Shown piece by piece: positions 24,911-33,974 of a DNA stretch of 64,000 nucleotides (positions within the stretch are counted from its first letter, which is position 1; the number at the start of each line of letters is the position of its first letter). The stretch comes from Catalinimonas alkaloidigena. GTDB lineage: Bacteria; Bacteroidota; Bacteroidia; Cytophagales; Cyclobacteriaceae. The notes under the pieces were generated by a model that worked only from the letters and a program-made list of their open reading frames with translations, did not search any database and was not told the origin of the DNA. The stretch is from assembly GCF_029504655.1 (NCBI RefSeq), contig NZ_JAQFIL010000001.1:2237001-2301000 (forward strand). The letters are read 5' to 3'. The position numbers and the translations under genes were made by a program.

Positions 24911-26257
24911 ATGAACAAGACTAATAATACTCGCAGGAAATTTATCAAGCAGAGTGCACTGGCTTCTGTTGGTGCAGGGCTTGCCACTTCTTTTTCAGCC
25001 CGCTCATACGCGAACATCTTAGGAGCAAACGATAGAGTAAACGTCGGTATTATAGGGTTCTCCAATCGTGCCAAGGGTTCACTCATACCGGCATTTATGA
25101 ATCATGCCAATGAATTGAATTTCAAATTTGTAAGCGTTTCAGACCTTTGGAACCGACGCAGAGATGAATGCCAGGCTTTTTTTAAAGAAAACGCTTGGGA
25201 TGAAGTAAAAGCATATCGTAATAACGAAGAATTGTACGATAGCAAAACTGTTGATGCTGTCATTATCAGTACGCCTGATTTTCAGCATGCTTTGCACGCC
25301 AAAGAGGCAGTGGAGGCTGATTGTGATGTGTATTGTGAAAAACCTTTCGGTGAGGCGATAGAAGATATTAAAGCAGGGCTGGAGGCCTGCGAACGTTCTG
25401 GAAAAGTAGTTCAGATCGGTTCTCAAAGACGTAGTGGAAGCAACTATCATGCGGCTGCCCAATTCATTAAAGATGGTAAGTTCGGAGACATCACCATGGT
25501 AGAGATGACATGGAACGTTAACCAGCCTGGCAGATGGAGGCGCCCCGACCTGGTAGCCAGCATACGTAAAGAAGATACAGATTGGAACCGTTTCCTGATG
25601 AACCGCCCCAAGGAAGCATGGGATCCCCGCAAGTATCTGGAATACCGTTTATTCTGGCCTTATTCATCAGGCATACCCGGTCAGTGGATGTCGCATCAAA
25701 TTGATACCGTTCATTGGTTCAGTGGCTTAGAACACCCCCGCAGCGTGGCTGCTAATGGTGGTGTCTATGTATGGCAGGACGGACGTAAGAATGCCGATAC
25801 CATGACTGCGGTCTTTGAATATGGTCCTGAAGATGATCTTTCAAAAGGCTTTCAGGTGGTGTACTCATCTCGTATGCACAATTCTGCAGGAGGTGTAAAA
25901 GAAATCTATTTTTCTAATGGGGGTACCCTGAATCTGGAAAATAATACCATTTCACCGGAGGGAGGGCTTACTGACCGACGTGCCCGAGATATGGGGATGC
26001 AGGCCAATCTCCTGCCCGAAATGTCCTTGGCAGATGCTGTGAAGGTAGAAACTTCAGCCAATACAGGTGTAGATAACATGACCTCAGCCCACATGCGTAA
26101 CTGGATGGAATGTGTGCGTGACAGGAATGTGAATACCAATGCTCCGGTACGGGTTGGCTATAATCATGCGGTAGCTAATATTATGACTACTACCGCTTTG
26201 CATACTGGTAAACGGGTTACATTTGATAACAAAAGTCAGCACATCGTTCAGAGCTAA
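24911..26257 (+). CDS. Exported Gfo/Idh/MocA-family oxidoreductase
   Basis: 448 residues. A twin-arginine signal is visible (NTRRKFIKQSALASVGAG... SFSARSYA), so it is exported folded with its cofactor. The Rossmann part starts VNVGIIGFSNRAKG and continues to the family motif EKPFGEAIEDI. A VVQIGSQRRS strand leads into the C-terminal beta-sheet domain with WNVNQPGRW and GIPGQWMSHQIDTVHWF. These enzymes oxidise or reduce sugars and inositols with NAD(P). Tat-exported members are frequent in Bacteroidota and Planctomycetes sugar loci and may act with a tightly bound cofactor. It is followed, 73 bases on, by a DUF6807 protein, a common pairing. Confidence 0.88.
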   Translation: MNKTNNTRRKFIKQSALASVGAGLATSFSARSYANILGANDRVNVGIIGFSNRAKGSLIPAFMNHANELNFKFVSVSDLWNRRRDECQAFFKENAWDEVKAYRNNEELYDSKTVDAVIISTPDFQHALHAKEAVEADCDVYCEKPFGEAIEDIKAGLEACERSGKVVQIGSQRRSGSNYHAAAQFIKDGKFGDITMVEMTWNVNQPGRWRRPDLVASIRKEDTDWNRFLMNRPKEAWDPRKYLEYRLFWPYSSGIPGQWMSHQIDTVHWFSGLEHPRSVAANGGVYVWQDGRKNADTMTAVFEYGPEDDLSKGFQVVYSSRMHNSAGGVKEIYFSNGGTLNLENNTISPEGGLTDRRARDMGMQANLLPEMSLADAVKVETSANTGVDNMTSAHMRNWMECVRDRNVNTNAPVRVGYNHAVANIMTTTALHTGKRVTFDNKSQHIVQS

Positions 26258-26330
26258 CATAGCATTACGATAAACTGAGGTGAAATATACCACCTGTAGA
26301 TTAAGCACGTTTTAGCACACAGACAAACCT

Positions 26331-27425
26331 ATGCAGCATACTATGAAAATCTCGTTGACATTTTTTTTCTTTGTTTTAGCCTATGCCTTTTTTAAACATG
26401 GGATTCAATTACCGGAAGTAGCCTTAGCTGAAGAACCTACGGTTGAAGTGAAGGACAAAGTTAGTGTGGTGCACCATGAGAATGAAAAAAAGGTGACTGT
26501 CATGATGGGTGATGAGCTGTTTACTGCCTATATCTATCCTGATGATCTGGAAAAGCCGGTACTTTACCCTGTAAACGCCCCTGGAAATATTACCCTTACC
26601 CGGGGGTTTCCCCTGGAGGCTAAAGGGGGAGAAAGAGCAGACCACCCGCATCATGTAGGTATCTGGATGAATTATGGCGATGTTAATGGGTTAGATTTCT
26701 GGAACAACTCGTATAATATTCCTGAAGAAAAGAAAGATCACTACGGTAGCATTCGCCATCAAAAAGTGCTGAACACCCGGAGTGGCGATCAAGGGGTGCT
26801 ACAGGTAAGTGCAGACTGGCTAAGCCCGCAGGGAGATAAGCTGCTCAACGAACAAACTACTTTTTATTTTAGAGAAGAGGGGGGGCAAAGAATAATTGAC
26901 CGAGTAGTTGTGTTGACCGCGCAGGACCAAAAAGTAAACTTTCACGATAATAAAGAAGGAATGATTGCCATTCGGGTTACCCGTGCTTTAGAGTTTCCTT
27001 CTGAAAAACCTGTAAAGCTAACTGACAGTGAAGGAAAACCTATGAGTGAAGCCACACTTAATAATGAAGGGGTTAATGGCAATTACCTGAGCAGCGAAGG
27101 AGTGAGTGGTGAGCAAGTCTGGGGTACACGTGCCGAATGGATGAAACTTTATGGTAATATCGATAATGAGCCTGTAGCTATCGCAATCATTGACCACCCT
27201 CAGAATCCTGGTTATCCCACCTACTGGCATGCCCGTACCTATGGTTTGTTTGCTGCTAACCCTTTAGGACAAGAGGTGTTTTCAGAGGGTAAAGAAAAGT
27301 TGGACTTTAGTCTTGATCCTGGTGAAGATGTTACTTTCCGCTATCGTATAATCATCGCTTCCGGTGAAAAACTGACTGCAACTCAACTAAACACTTTAGC
27401 CAAAGATTTTAGTCAGGTGCTTTAG
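26331..27425 (+). CDS. DUF6807 (PmoA-annotated) secreted protein
   Basis: 364 residues with an N-terminal hydrophobic signal; the start may be the ATG at 26331, preceded by AAACCT, or the one at 26343. Characteristic blocks are LTRGFPLEAKGGERADHPHHVGIW (His-rich, quoted in part), NYGDVNGLDFWNN and IAIIDHPQNPGYPTYWHARTY. This family is often mislabelled as methane oxygenase PmoA but is unrelated to it and typically lies next to Gfo/Idh/MocA oxidoreductases, as here. The conserved HPHH cluster suggests a metal-binding or lyase-like site in a jelly-roll fold. Function unknown; likely sugar processing in the periplasm. Confidence 0.8.
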   Translation: MQHTMKISLTFFFFVLAYAFFKHGIQLPEVALAEEPTVEVKDKVSVVHHENEKKVTVMMGDELFTAYIYPDDLEKPVLYPVNAPGNITLTRGFPLEAKGGERADHPHHVGIWMNYGDVNGLDFWNNSYNIPEEKKDHYGSIRHQKVLNTRSGDQGVLQVSADWLSPQGDKLLNEQTTFYFREEGGQRIIDRVVVLTAQDQKVNFHDNKEGMIAIRVTRALEFPSEKPVKLTDSEGKPMSEATLNNEGVNGNYLSSEGVSGEQVWGTRAEWMKLYGNIDNEPVAIAIIDHPQNPGYPTYWHARTYGLFAANPLGQEVFSEGKEKLDFSLDPGEDVTFRYRIIIASGEKLTATQLNTLAKDFSQVL

Positions 27426-27485
27426 TTTTCACTTGTGGCTAAATATACTGCCTAATTGTGGTTTTATCTGTAAATATAAAGAATA

Positions 27486-27860
27486 TCAGCTGGTCCTTAA
27501 ATGTTCTTCGTAAAGCCATTCTTTAGCATCTGCTAGCGAATCAAATAACATCATTTTCCTGCCGGTGATGGAGATGATAGAATTAACCATAAGTATGCTG
27601 AGTTGACTCAGCCCATAAACAGCTGTGGCTTTTACTTTGGGGTTATTCTTTTTTACTGTCTCTTTAATAACCGACAGTAGACGGGAGTTAAAACGAGTTT
27701 CTTTGGCATTTACCAGGGAAAACATGCTTTTGTCATCAAAAGTACTGGCAATTTGCTGTACCTCTTCAAAGTAAGGAATGGCGGTATCCCCTGAGCAATT
27801 GGCGACATCAGTATAAACAATACTGATGGTTTTATATTTGATAATAGAACAATCAGGCAT
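27486..27860 (-). CDS. Small STAS/SpoIIAA-like protein
   Basis: 124 residues, no signal and no membrane segment. The order YKTISIVYTDVANC, IASTFDDKSMFSLVNAKETRFN, KVKATAVYGLSQLSILMVNSIISITG and FDSLADAKEWLYEE reproduces the alternating strand-helix pattern of STAS-like proteins seen in Bacteroidota, ending in the typical DAKEWL helix. Such proteins act as small regulatory or membrane-associating modules; no partner kinase is adjacent. It is convergent with the DUF6807 gene and divergent from the KDG kinase gene. Confidence 0.5.
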   Translation of the reverse strand: MPDCSIIKYKTISIVYTDVANCSGDTAIPYFEEVQQIASTFDDKSMFSLVNAKETRFNSRLLSVIKETVKKNNPKVKATAVYGLSQLSILMVNSIISITGRKMMLFDSLADAKEWLYEEHLRTS

Positions 27861-28025
27861 CAGTTTTTTTATTAATAATAAGCAGGTATAACGATAAAAT
27901 GAGCGAAATTAGTTATGAAAACACACGTAGTGATATTTTATTACAGACTCATGTCAAATTGAGCTTTGAGTGCTTTTTGCGCCCGATCTCTAAAAGCCTG
28001 CTTCTATATGGATCAACATCAAGCA

Positions 28026-29030
28026 ATGAAAAAAAAGATAGTCACCTTCGGTGAAGTATTGATGAGGTTAACCCCTGATAATTATGCAACTTTTGCTCAA
28101 ACGAAGTCCCTCAGTATGGAATTTGGCGGTGGGGAAGCAAATGTGGGCATTACACTGGCTTATCTGGGAGATGAAGCCACGCACATTACGGCTTTTCCTG
28201 ATAATTATCTGGGCAGGTCAGCAACACAGTTTCTCCGTCACCACTGGCTAAAAACCGATCCTATCGCTTATGTAGACGGAAGAATGGCTTTGTATTTCGT
28301 GGAAAAAGGGGCTGTACACCGCCCCAGCCGGGTAGTATATGATAGAGATGCTACCGCATTTACCCATATCAAAGCAGATACTTTTGACTGGCCTTCAATT
28401 ATTATTCAAACCGACTGGTTACACTGGACTGCGATAACCCCTGCCATCGGCTCAGGACCTGCCGAGTCTCTCAGAAAAGCTTTGACTCAGGCAAGTCACT
28501 CCAAAACCAAAGTCTCCTGTGATCTAACTTATAGAGCTCAACTGTGGAAAGATGGTCGCCAGCCTCATGAGGTATTACCTGAACTGTTAAAGTATGTGCA
28601 GGTACTGATGGGTAGTCCGTATGATTTTTCCAAAGCCCTGGGTAAGGAAGAGCTTGAAAAAATGAGCTTTGAAGATGCTGCCCGTACAATCAAGGATGAA
28701 TATCCTAACATTGAATTGGTTGCTGACAAAATAAGAGAAACAAAGCATGCCTCGCACTTCACCATTGAAGGCGTGATGTGGGATGGCCAGCAAAAGATCA
28801 ATACTGAAGTGATAGATATTCCCCAGGTTATAGAGCGAATTGGTTCAGGCGATGCATTTGCCGCCGGGCTGATCTATGGCCTTCTTCATTATGATGATCA
28901 TTTGGAAGCTTTGCGGTTTGGGGCGGCCACCTGTGCGCTCAAACATACGCTTGTCGGTGACATCTGCCCGGTAAACCTGGACGATGTGATCAGGGTAATG
29001 CGCGGCAATAAAGCCAATATCCTCCGATGA
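28026..29030 (+). CDS. kdgK: PfkB-family kinase, probable 2-keto-3-deoxygluconate kinase
   Basis: 334 residues from the ATG at 28026 (MKKKIVTFGEVLMRLTP), where similarity to the family begins; upstream in-frame ATGs add up to 20 residues. Sugar-binding GGGEANVGITLAYLGD and the catalytic GSGDAFAAG loop are both present, and the HWTAITPAIG region is typical of bacterial KDG kinases. The reaction is KDG plus ATP to KDPG in uronate and pectin catabolism. No KDPG aldolase or uronate isomerase is adjacent, so the pathway must be completed elsewhere in the genome. The kinase family is sure, the substrate likely. Confidence 0.78.
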   Translation: MKKKIVTFGEVLMRLTPDNYATFAQTKSLSMEFGGGEANVGITLAYLGDEATHITAFPDNYLGRSATQFLRHHWLKTDPIAYVDGRMALYFVEKGAVHRPSRVVYDRDATAFTHIKADTFDWPSIIIQTDWLHWTAITPAIGSGPAESLRKALTQASHSKTKVSCDLTYRAQLWKDGRQPHEVLPELLKYVQVLMGSPYDFSKALGKEELEKMSFEDAARTIKDEYPNIELVADKIRETKHASHFTIEGVMWDGQQKINTEVIDIPQVIERIGSGDAFAAGLIYGLLHYDDHLEALRFGAATCALKHTLVGDICPVNLDDVIRVMRGNKANILR

Positions 29031-29160
29031 TTTCTTTTTGCATACAAAGCCCCTTTTGTACTTAGTAATTTATCACTTAAAAAAAGTGAATGTCCTACAT
29101 CTGATTTGGTGTACTGGTCGTATATTATTTCATTAATATTTAAATTAAAAATATAATATT

Positions 29161-29727
29161 ATGAATATGGACATTAACCTTAGTGCGCCTTTGTTTCAGG
29201 CTGAGGATATTTTTGGAAAAAGTATTGCGCTTAGCAGTTATAAAGGAAAAAAAGTATTCATCGGTTTTTTCAGGCATGCAGGATGTCCATTTTGTAATTT
29301 GAGAGTACATACACTGACCAAATGCCATGAAGAACTACAAGCACTGGGGCTTGAAATGATCTTCTTTTTTGAGTCTAAAAAAAGTATCATGCTCCGTAGT
29401 ACTTTTCACCAGGAGGTTTCACCCATTCCGTTAATTTCTGATCCTGATAAAAATTATTATGACGCTTATGGGCTTGAAAGCTCAGCAAAAAAGGCAGCAC
29501 TAGGTCATCTCAAATCATTCGTAAAGTCTGCAATTCAGGCAAAGATAAATGGCTTACCCGTGCATATGATGGCTGATGGTGAGTCTATCAGTACGATGCC
29601 TGCTGAATTTCTATTGGACGAAAATCTTATCATAAGAAAACTGCACTACTCACAAGGGCTCAGTGATCGTCTGGCTTTAGACGATATCTATGCTTTTGCC
29701 AGACAGCAAAAAGGGATGACCGTTTAG
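29161..29727 (+). CDS. Peroxiredoxin-like AhpC/TSA-family protein
   Basis: 188 residues, no signal peptide. The thioredoxin-fold start LSAPLFQAEDIFGKSIALS leads to FRHAGCPFCNLRV, where a CxxC replaces the single peroxidatic cysteine motif of classical peroxiredoxins. The C-terminal part has MPAEFLLDENLIIRKLHYSQG, as in AhpC/TSA members annotated as peroxiredoxin-like. It probably reduces peroxides or disulfides in the cytoplasm. An AT-rich upstream region of 130 bases suggests its own promoter. Confidence 0.75.
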   Translation: MNMDINLSAPLFQAEDIFGKSIALSSYKGKKVFIGFFRHAGCPFCNLRVHTLTKCHEELQALGLEMIFFFESKKSIMLRSTFHQEVSPIPLISDPDKNYYDAYGLESSAKKAALGHLKSFVKSAIQAKINGLPVHMMADGESISTMPAEFLLDENLIIRKLHYSQGLSDRLALDDIYAFARQQKGMTV

Positions 29728-29857
29728 GAATGAGACCAACCAAAATAAATCTTGATAGCCATTGCAAATGAATTCTGAGCTAGTAATTTGCTAAGAAAGT
29801 CGCTAAGCCAGCGGGACAAATTAGCCGAAAGAAAATTTCACAATTTTGCATTTCAGT

Positions 29858-31816
29858 ATGGACAACTATCAGCTCAAATATCTCAGGTTATTATCAAAGC
29901 ATTACCCAAACAGAGTAGAAACTGCCAAGGAAATTGTAATGCTTAGCTCCATCATGAATCTCACCAAAGGCTCGGAGATATTTTTGAGCGATGTGCATGG
30001 CGAGTTTGAAGCATTTCAGCATCTGATGCGAAATGGTTCGGGTATCATCAAGCAAAAAATAAAAGAACTTTATTCAGACCAACTTACGGAACAAGAAGTC
30101 AACCTATTGTCATCCGTAATTTACTATCCCAATGAGAAGATTGATTTGATCAAACAGCATCATGAAGACATTGCTTCTTTTTACAAGTGGGTACTCAATT
30201 ATCTGATTCAGATCACTCGTAATTTTGCCTCCATCTATTCCAGCCGTAAGCTGAGAAAGCTATTGCCTGCCGGGTTCAGTGATATAATTCTGGAACTGGT
30301 AGCAGAAAGAGAAGTAGGAGAGAAGAACAATTACTATAACCACCTCCTTTCCAGTATCATCAAACTGGACCAGGCGGATAAGTTGATTGAAGAGGTTTCC
30401 AGATTTATTCAGATTTTGTCGGTACATAAAGTGCATATCATCGGTGATGTGTATGATCGGGGACCAGGAGCGGAAATTATCATGGACGAATTGCAGCGAC
30501 TCCACGCTGTGGATTTTCAGTGGGGCAATCATGATATTGTATGGATGGGGGCAGCTTGCGGATCTGAAGCCTGCATGGCTAATGTTTTGCGTCTTTCATT
30601 AAGGTATGGAAATACTGATACCCTGGAAAAAGGGTACGGCATTCACCTGATGCCTCTGGCTTCTTTCGCCATTGAGCATTACAAAACAGATAAAAGCATT
30701 GTATTTGATCCCAAGGTGTCTCCCGATGATATGCTCAATGCATCCGAGCAGTGGCTCAACCGCCTGATGCACAAGGCTATTTCCATTATTCAGTTTAAGC
30801 TGGAAGGGCAGTTGATTGGAAGGAGACCTGAATTTCAACTGAATGACCGGCTCCTGCTGGATAAGATCAACTACAAAAAGGGAAGTATCAGTTTGCACAA
30901 TAAAGAGCATCAGCTCAGAGACACTTTTTTACCTACGATTGACCCCAACCATCCTTACGAACTGAGTAAAGAGGAGCAGGAATTAGTCAAACGTCTGAAG
31001 ACCTCATTTTTGAAGAGCAAACGGCTCCAGCAGCATGCCCAGCTGTTGTTTGAAAAAGGTAGCATGTACAAGGTTACCAATCAGAATTTGCTCTATCATG
31101 GTTGCATTCCTTTAACCAAAGAGGGGCAGTTTAAAGAAGTTGATCTGGGTAAAGGTAAAAAAAGCGGTAAGGCTTTGATGGATTTCTTTGATCAGGAAAT
31201 GACTGTTGCCCGTTCAGGGAAGCCAGACACTGCAGCTAACCAATATGCAGTAGACCTGATCTGGTATTTGTGGGCAGGACCATTATCTCCACTATTCGGA
31301 AAGGATAAAATGGCCACTTTTGAGCGTTACTTTCTGGATGATACTGATGAGCAAAGGGAGGTCAAAGATCATTATTATACTTACAGAGATAAACCGGAAA
31401 GTTGTGAAATGATACTTCATGAGTTTGGCTTGAGTGGAGAAGATACTGTAATTCTTAATGGCCATGTACCTGTATCTGTTAAAAAAGGAGAAAGTCCAGT
31501 AAAAGCAGGTGGTAAACTGGTAGTGATTGATGGAGGGTTTGCCAAAGCCTACCAACAACAGACCGGCATCGCTGGATATACACTGGTGCATAACGCTCAT
31601 GGAAGGCAACTGATAGCACAGCAAGCTTTTGAATCTCGCAAGAAAGCAATTATTGAAGAACTGGATATTGCTTACAGTGAAACCATTCTAAATCAATCCT
31701 CCCACAAGCAAAAAGTAAAAGACACTGAGGATGGGGAAGATATCAATGAAATGATTAATGATTTATACGATCTTCTCCATGCGTATTCAAACGGGATTAT
31801 CAAAGAGAAATTTTGA
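29858..31816 (+). CDS. fbp: Class III fructose-1,6-bisphosphatase
   Basis: 652 residues from the ATG at 29858 (MDNYQLKYLRLLSKHYPN); a TTG four codons earlier is less likely. Length and blocks match the large Firmicutes/Bacteroidota-type FBPase III: FLSDVHGEFEAFQHLM, HIIGDVYDRGPGAEIIMDEL, VDFQWGNHDIVWMGAA and NGHVPV, which carry the metallophosphoesterase-type metal ligands (D-x-H, GDVYDRG, GNHD, GH). It removes the 1-phosphate of fructose-1,6-bisphosphate in gluconeogenesis. The family is structurally unrelated to FBPase I and is often AMP-sensitive or PEP-rescued. It is monocistronic. Confidence 0.92.
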   Translation: MDNYQLKYLRLLSKHYPNRVETAKEIVMLSSIMNLTKGSEIFLSDVHGEFEAFQHLMRNGSGIIKQKIKELYSDQLTEQEVNLLSSVIYYPNEKIDLIKQHHEDIASFYKWVLNYLIQITRNFASIYSSRKLRKLLPAGFSDIILELVAEREVGEKNNYYNHLLSSIIKLDQADKLIEEVSRFIQILSVHKVHIIGDVYDRGPGAEIIMDELQRLHAVDFQWGNHDIVWMGAACGSEACMANVLRLSLRYGNTDTLEKGYGIHLMPLASFAIEHYKTDKSIVFDPKVSPDDMLNASEQWLNRLMHKAISIIQFKLEGQLIGRRPEFQLNDRLLLDKINYKKGSISLHNKEHQLRDTFLPTIDPNHPYELSKEEQELVKRLKTSFLKSKRLQQHAQLLFEKGSMYKVTNQNLLYHGCIPLTKEGQFKEVDLGKGKKSGKALMDFFDQEMTVARSGKPDTAANQYAVDLIWYLWAGPLSPLFGKDKMATFERYFLDDTDEQREVKDHYYTYRDKPESCEMILHEFGLSGEDTVILNGHVPVSVKKGESPVKAGGKLVVIDGGFAKAYQQQTGIAGYTLVHNAHGRQLIAQQAFESRKKAIIEELDIAYSETILNQSSHKQKVKDTEDGEDINEMINDLYDLLHAYSNGIIKEKF

Positions 31817-32062
31817 GGCAATTCTTTTTTTTATTCTTTTCAAATAAGCATTTGCCCTGAATGTATAGCTGAACAGAGAATGTTTTTTAAAACATATGCG
31901 CTTTAATCATGCATATTACACTCTTTTTTTTCGTACATTAAGCTAAGATTCACAATCACTCTTTCTGCAAGAATAGCCACTGTTCATCACAATTCATATT
32001 TCATTGCTCTGTACTACGAACTTATAGGATAGGATTTATTTATACATCAACCTAATAAAGTC

Positions 32063-33970
32063 ATGGCATTTACTGACAATTCCGATCTCTATGGTGCACT
32101 CCATGAAGAAGGGGTAAACCGAGTAGTGAAGCACATCAAACAACAACGCCCTTCCTTGTTCAATTACGGTACCGCTTTAATTCAGGCCAATCCCGAGCTA
32201 TTGTGCGAACCCATTGATGCTGCTCCGGGAGTGAGTACGCTGATAACCGTACAACCACCACTGCCATTATTTGGCGCCGAACAATTGGCATTGAACTACT
32301 GCTTCCAGTTTTCAGCTTTTGATCTGGAGTTTCATCCCGGAAATGTGATCAATCTTCCGGCTGAATTAAACCCTCCTCTACCCGTACAGAGATTTGCGTT
32401 CAGGGCTAAATTGTGTGGGGGTATCGGGTGTCCCTCAAGAGAAAACCGACCGCTTATTGATTTCCTGATCAGGCAAACCAAGCTGGAAAAGAAACTTTCT
32501 ATCAGGCAAAATTTTTCAGGCACACCTCAAACTGCCCGTTCTGTAGCAGATACCGGTTTGATCAGTAGTGATAGAAGTATCTCAAATTTTACTCCAATAG
32601 GAAGAGATTTTACTGACGTGATCAGGCCTGATGTTGGAGGTGTTCTGGCGCCTCCTGAACCCAGGGTAACCGTATTTCCGACCCAGAATATATCTTGTTT
32701 TTGCCTGGAGTTATTTGCCAAAGGACAAAGTACGATTAACGCTAATAATGATCAATTCAGTTTAAAGCTTGACGGGCTTGAAATTGTAGATTTAAGACCC
32801 GAAGGCTTGGAAAACAGCCTGGAATGTTACTTTCTACTGGTGGCCAATAATGTTATATTCCCCCAGGTCAACGAAGCAGTATCTTCATTACTGTTTGGTG
32901 TGTTTGAGCTGGGAGAGTTAGGCTCATTAACTTTTTCTGCTCCATCTTCAGTAGCCAATAATCCTGCAATTGAAGAAAATCAGCTGAAGTTATTTATGGA
33001 TGTTGAAGATATTGATTTAAATATCCCTCCGATAGTCATCGGTGACGATGAGGATGAAAGCGAATCCCCGGAAATTACCCGAACTACCAAAAACAGAGTA
33101 AGGACCGGCCCGGCGCATATTACAGCAGCCCTGTCTGAAGATCTTTTCAGCCGTATTTTCAGGACCATACAGGATACCACTAATTTTCAGATTTCAGGTG
33201 AACGTACTATTGCAGACGGGGGATTAGGAAAAGTAGTCGCTGAATTTGATGTGAGATTTCATCTAGATAATGGTTCAGTAAATTTTGCCAACAACAATAC
33301 AATCAATATTGACGAGCTGGACATCAAATGGGATAAGCTCAGCGTAAAATTTAAATTTGATATCCGGGAGATATGTACTCCTAAAGTATGTATTCCGTTT
33401 ACTGATATCTGTACGCCGCAGTGGTGTATTTTTGAAAGTGATTCTGACTTTGATATTTCACTGAATATTCCAACAATATTTACTTCTGAAGTAAGCATTA
33501 CCGCCAGTCCTAAGGTTTACTATGGCACTGCTCCAGTAACTCAATGGTTGCTTTATCTGGATCCGGGACCCATAGATATAGATATTATTGATGTATCTGA
33601 TACCATCGGAGATATTCTGGATAATGCCATTGAGGCCATAGTAGATGCCCTTAACCTCCCCGATATCGTAGAAGATGTACTGGGTGTATTCGCTGATGTA
33701 ATCCGTACATTGCTTGACATAGGTGATGATATAGGAGAATGGATCTCTGATCTGATTTTCAATACTTTTGGTATCAGTGTAGGTATTAGTGAATTGATAG
33801 CCGGTAACCTGGCTGATAAGTCACCCTTGCTTAAACTTCCTGATCCATTGGTGATCATGCCTGCCGAAAGCGGCCCGCCTGCATTACCTGCCGTGGGTGT
33901 ACCTATTGAATTTTTAGGAGCAGAAGTGAATGCAGATGAGATGATACTAACCTTAGACATTAAAGAATAA
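32063..33970 (+). CDS. Unrecognised protein with possible two-domain TULIP-like architecture
   Basis: 635 residues without a signal peptide or clear membrane helix. Two regions have a similar opening, DLYGALHEEGVNRVVKHI (about residues 9-26) and ALSEDLFSRIFRTIQDTTNF (about 355-374), each followed by long amphipathic strands. This recalls BPI/TULIP lipid-binding proteins with two related halves, but is inference. A cysteine-rich segment ICTPKVCIPFTDICTPQWC (about residues 434-452) looks like an internal repeat. The C-terminal 130 residues are alternating Ile/Val/Asp helices (IGDILDNAIEAIVDAL). The downstream gene starts 4 bases after the stop, so the two form a unit. No named function. Confidence 0.6.
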   Translation: MAFTDNSDLYGALHEEGVNRVVKHIKQQRPSLFNYGTALIQANPELLCEPIDAAPGVSTLITVQPPLPLFGAEQLALNYCFQFSAFDLEFHPGNVINLPAELNPPLPVQRFAFRAKLCGGIGCPSRENRPLIDFLIRQTKLEKKLSIRQNFSGTPQTARSVADTGLISSDRSISNFTPIGRDFTDVIRPDVGGVLAPPEPRVTVFPTQNISCFCLELFAKGQSTINANNDQFSLKLDGLEIVDLRPEGLENSLECYFLLVANNVIFPQVNEAVSSLLFGVFELGELGSLTFSAPSSVANNPAIEENQLKLFMDVEDIDLNIPPIVIGDDEDESESPEITRTTKNRVRTGPAHITAALSEDLFSRIFRTIQDTTNFQISGERTIADGGLGKVVAEFDVRFHLDNGSVNFANNNTINIDELDIKWDKLSVKFKFDIREICTPKVCIPFTDICTPQWCIFESDSDFDISLNIPTIFTSEVSITASPKVYYGTAPVTQWLLYLDPGPIDIDIIDVSDTIGDILDNAIEAIVDALNLPDIVEDVLGVFADVIRTLLDIGDDIGEWISDLIFNTFGISVGISELIAGNLADKSPLLKLPDPLVIMPAESGPPALPAVGVPIEFLGAEVNADEMILTLDIKE

Positions 33971-33974
33971 AGCC

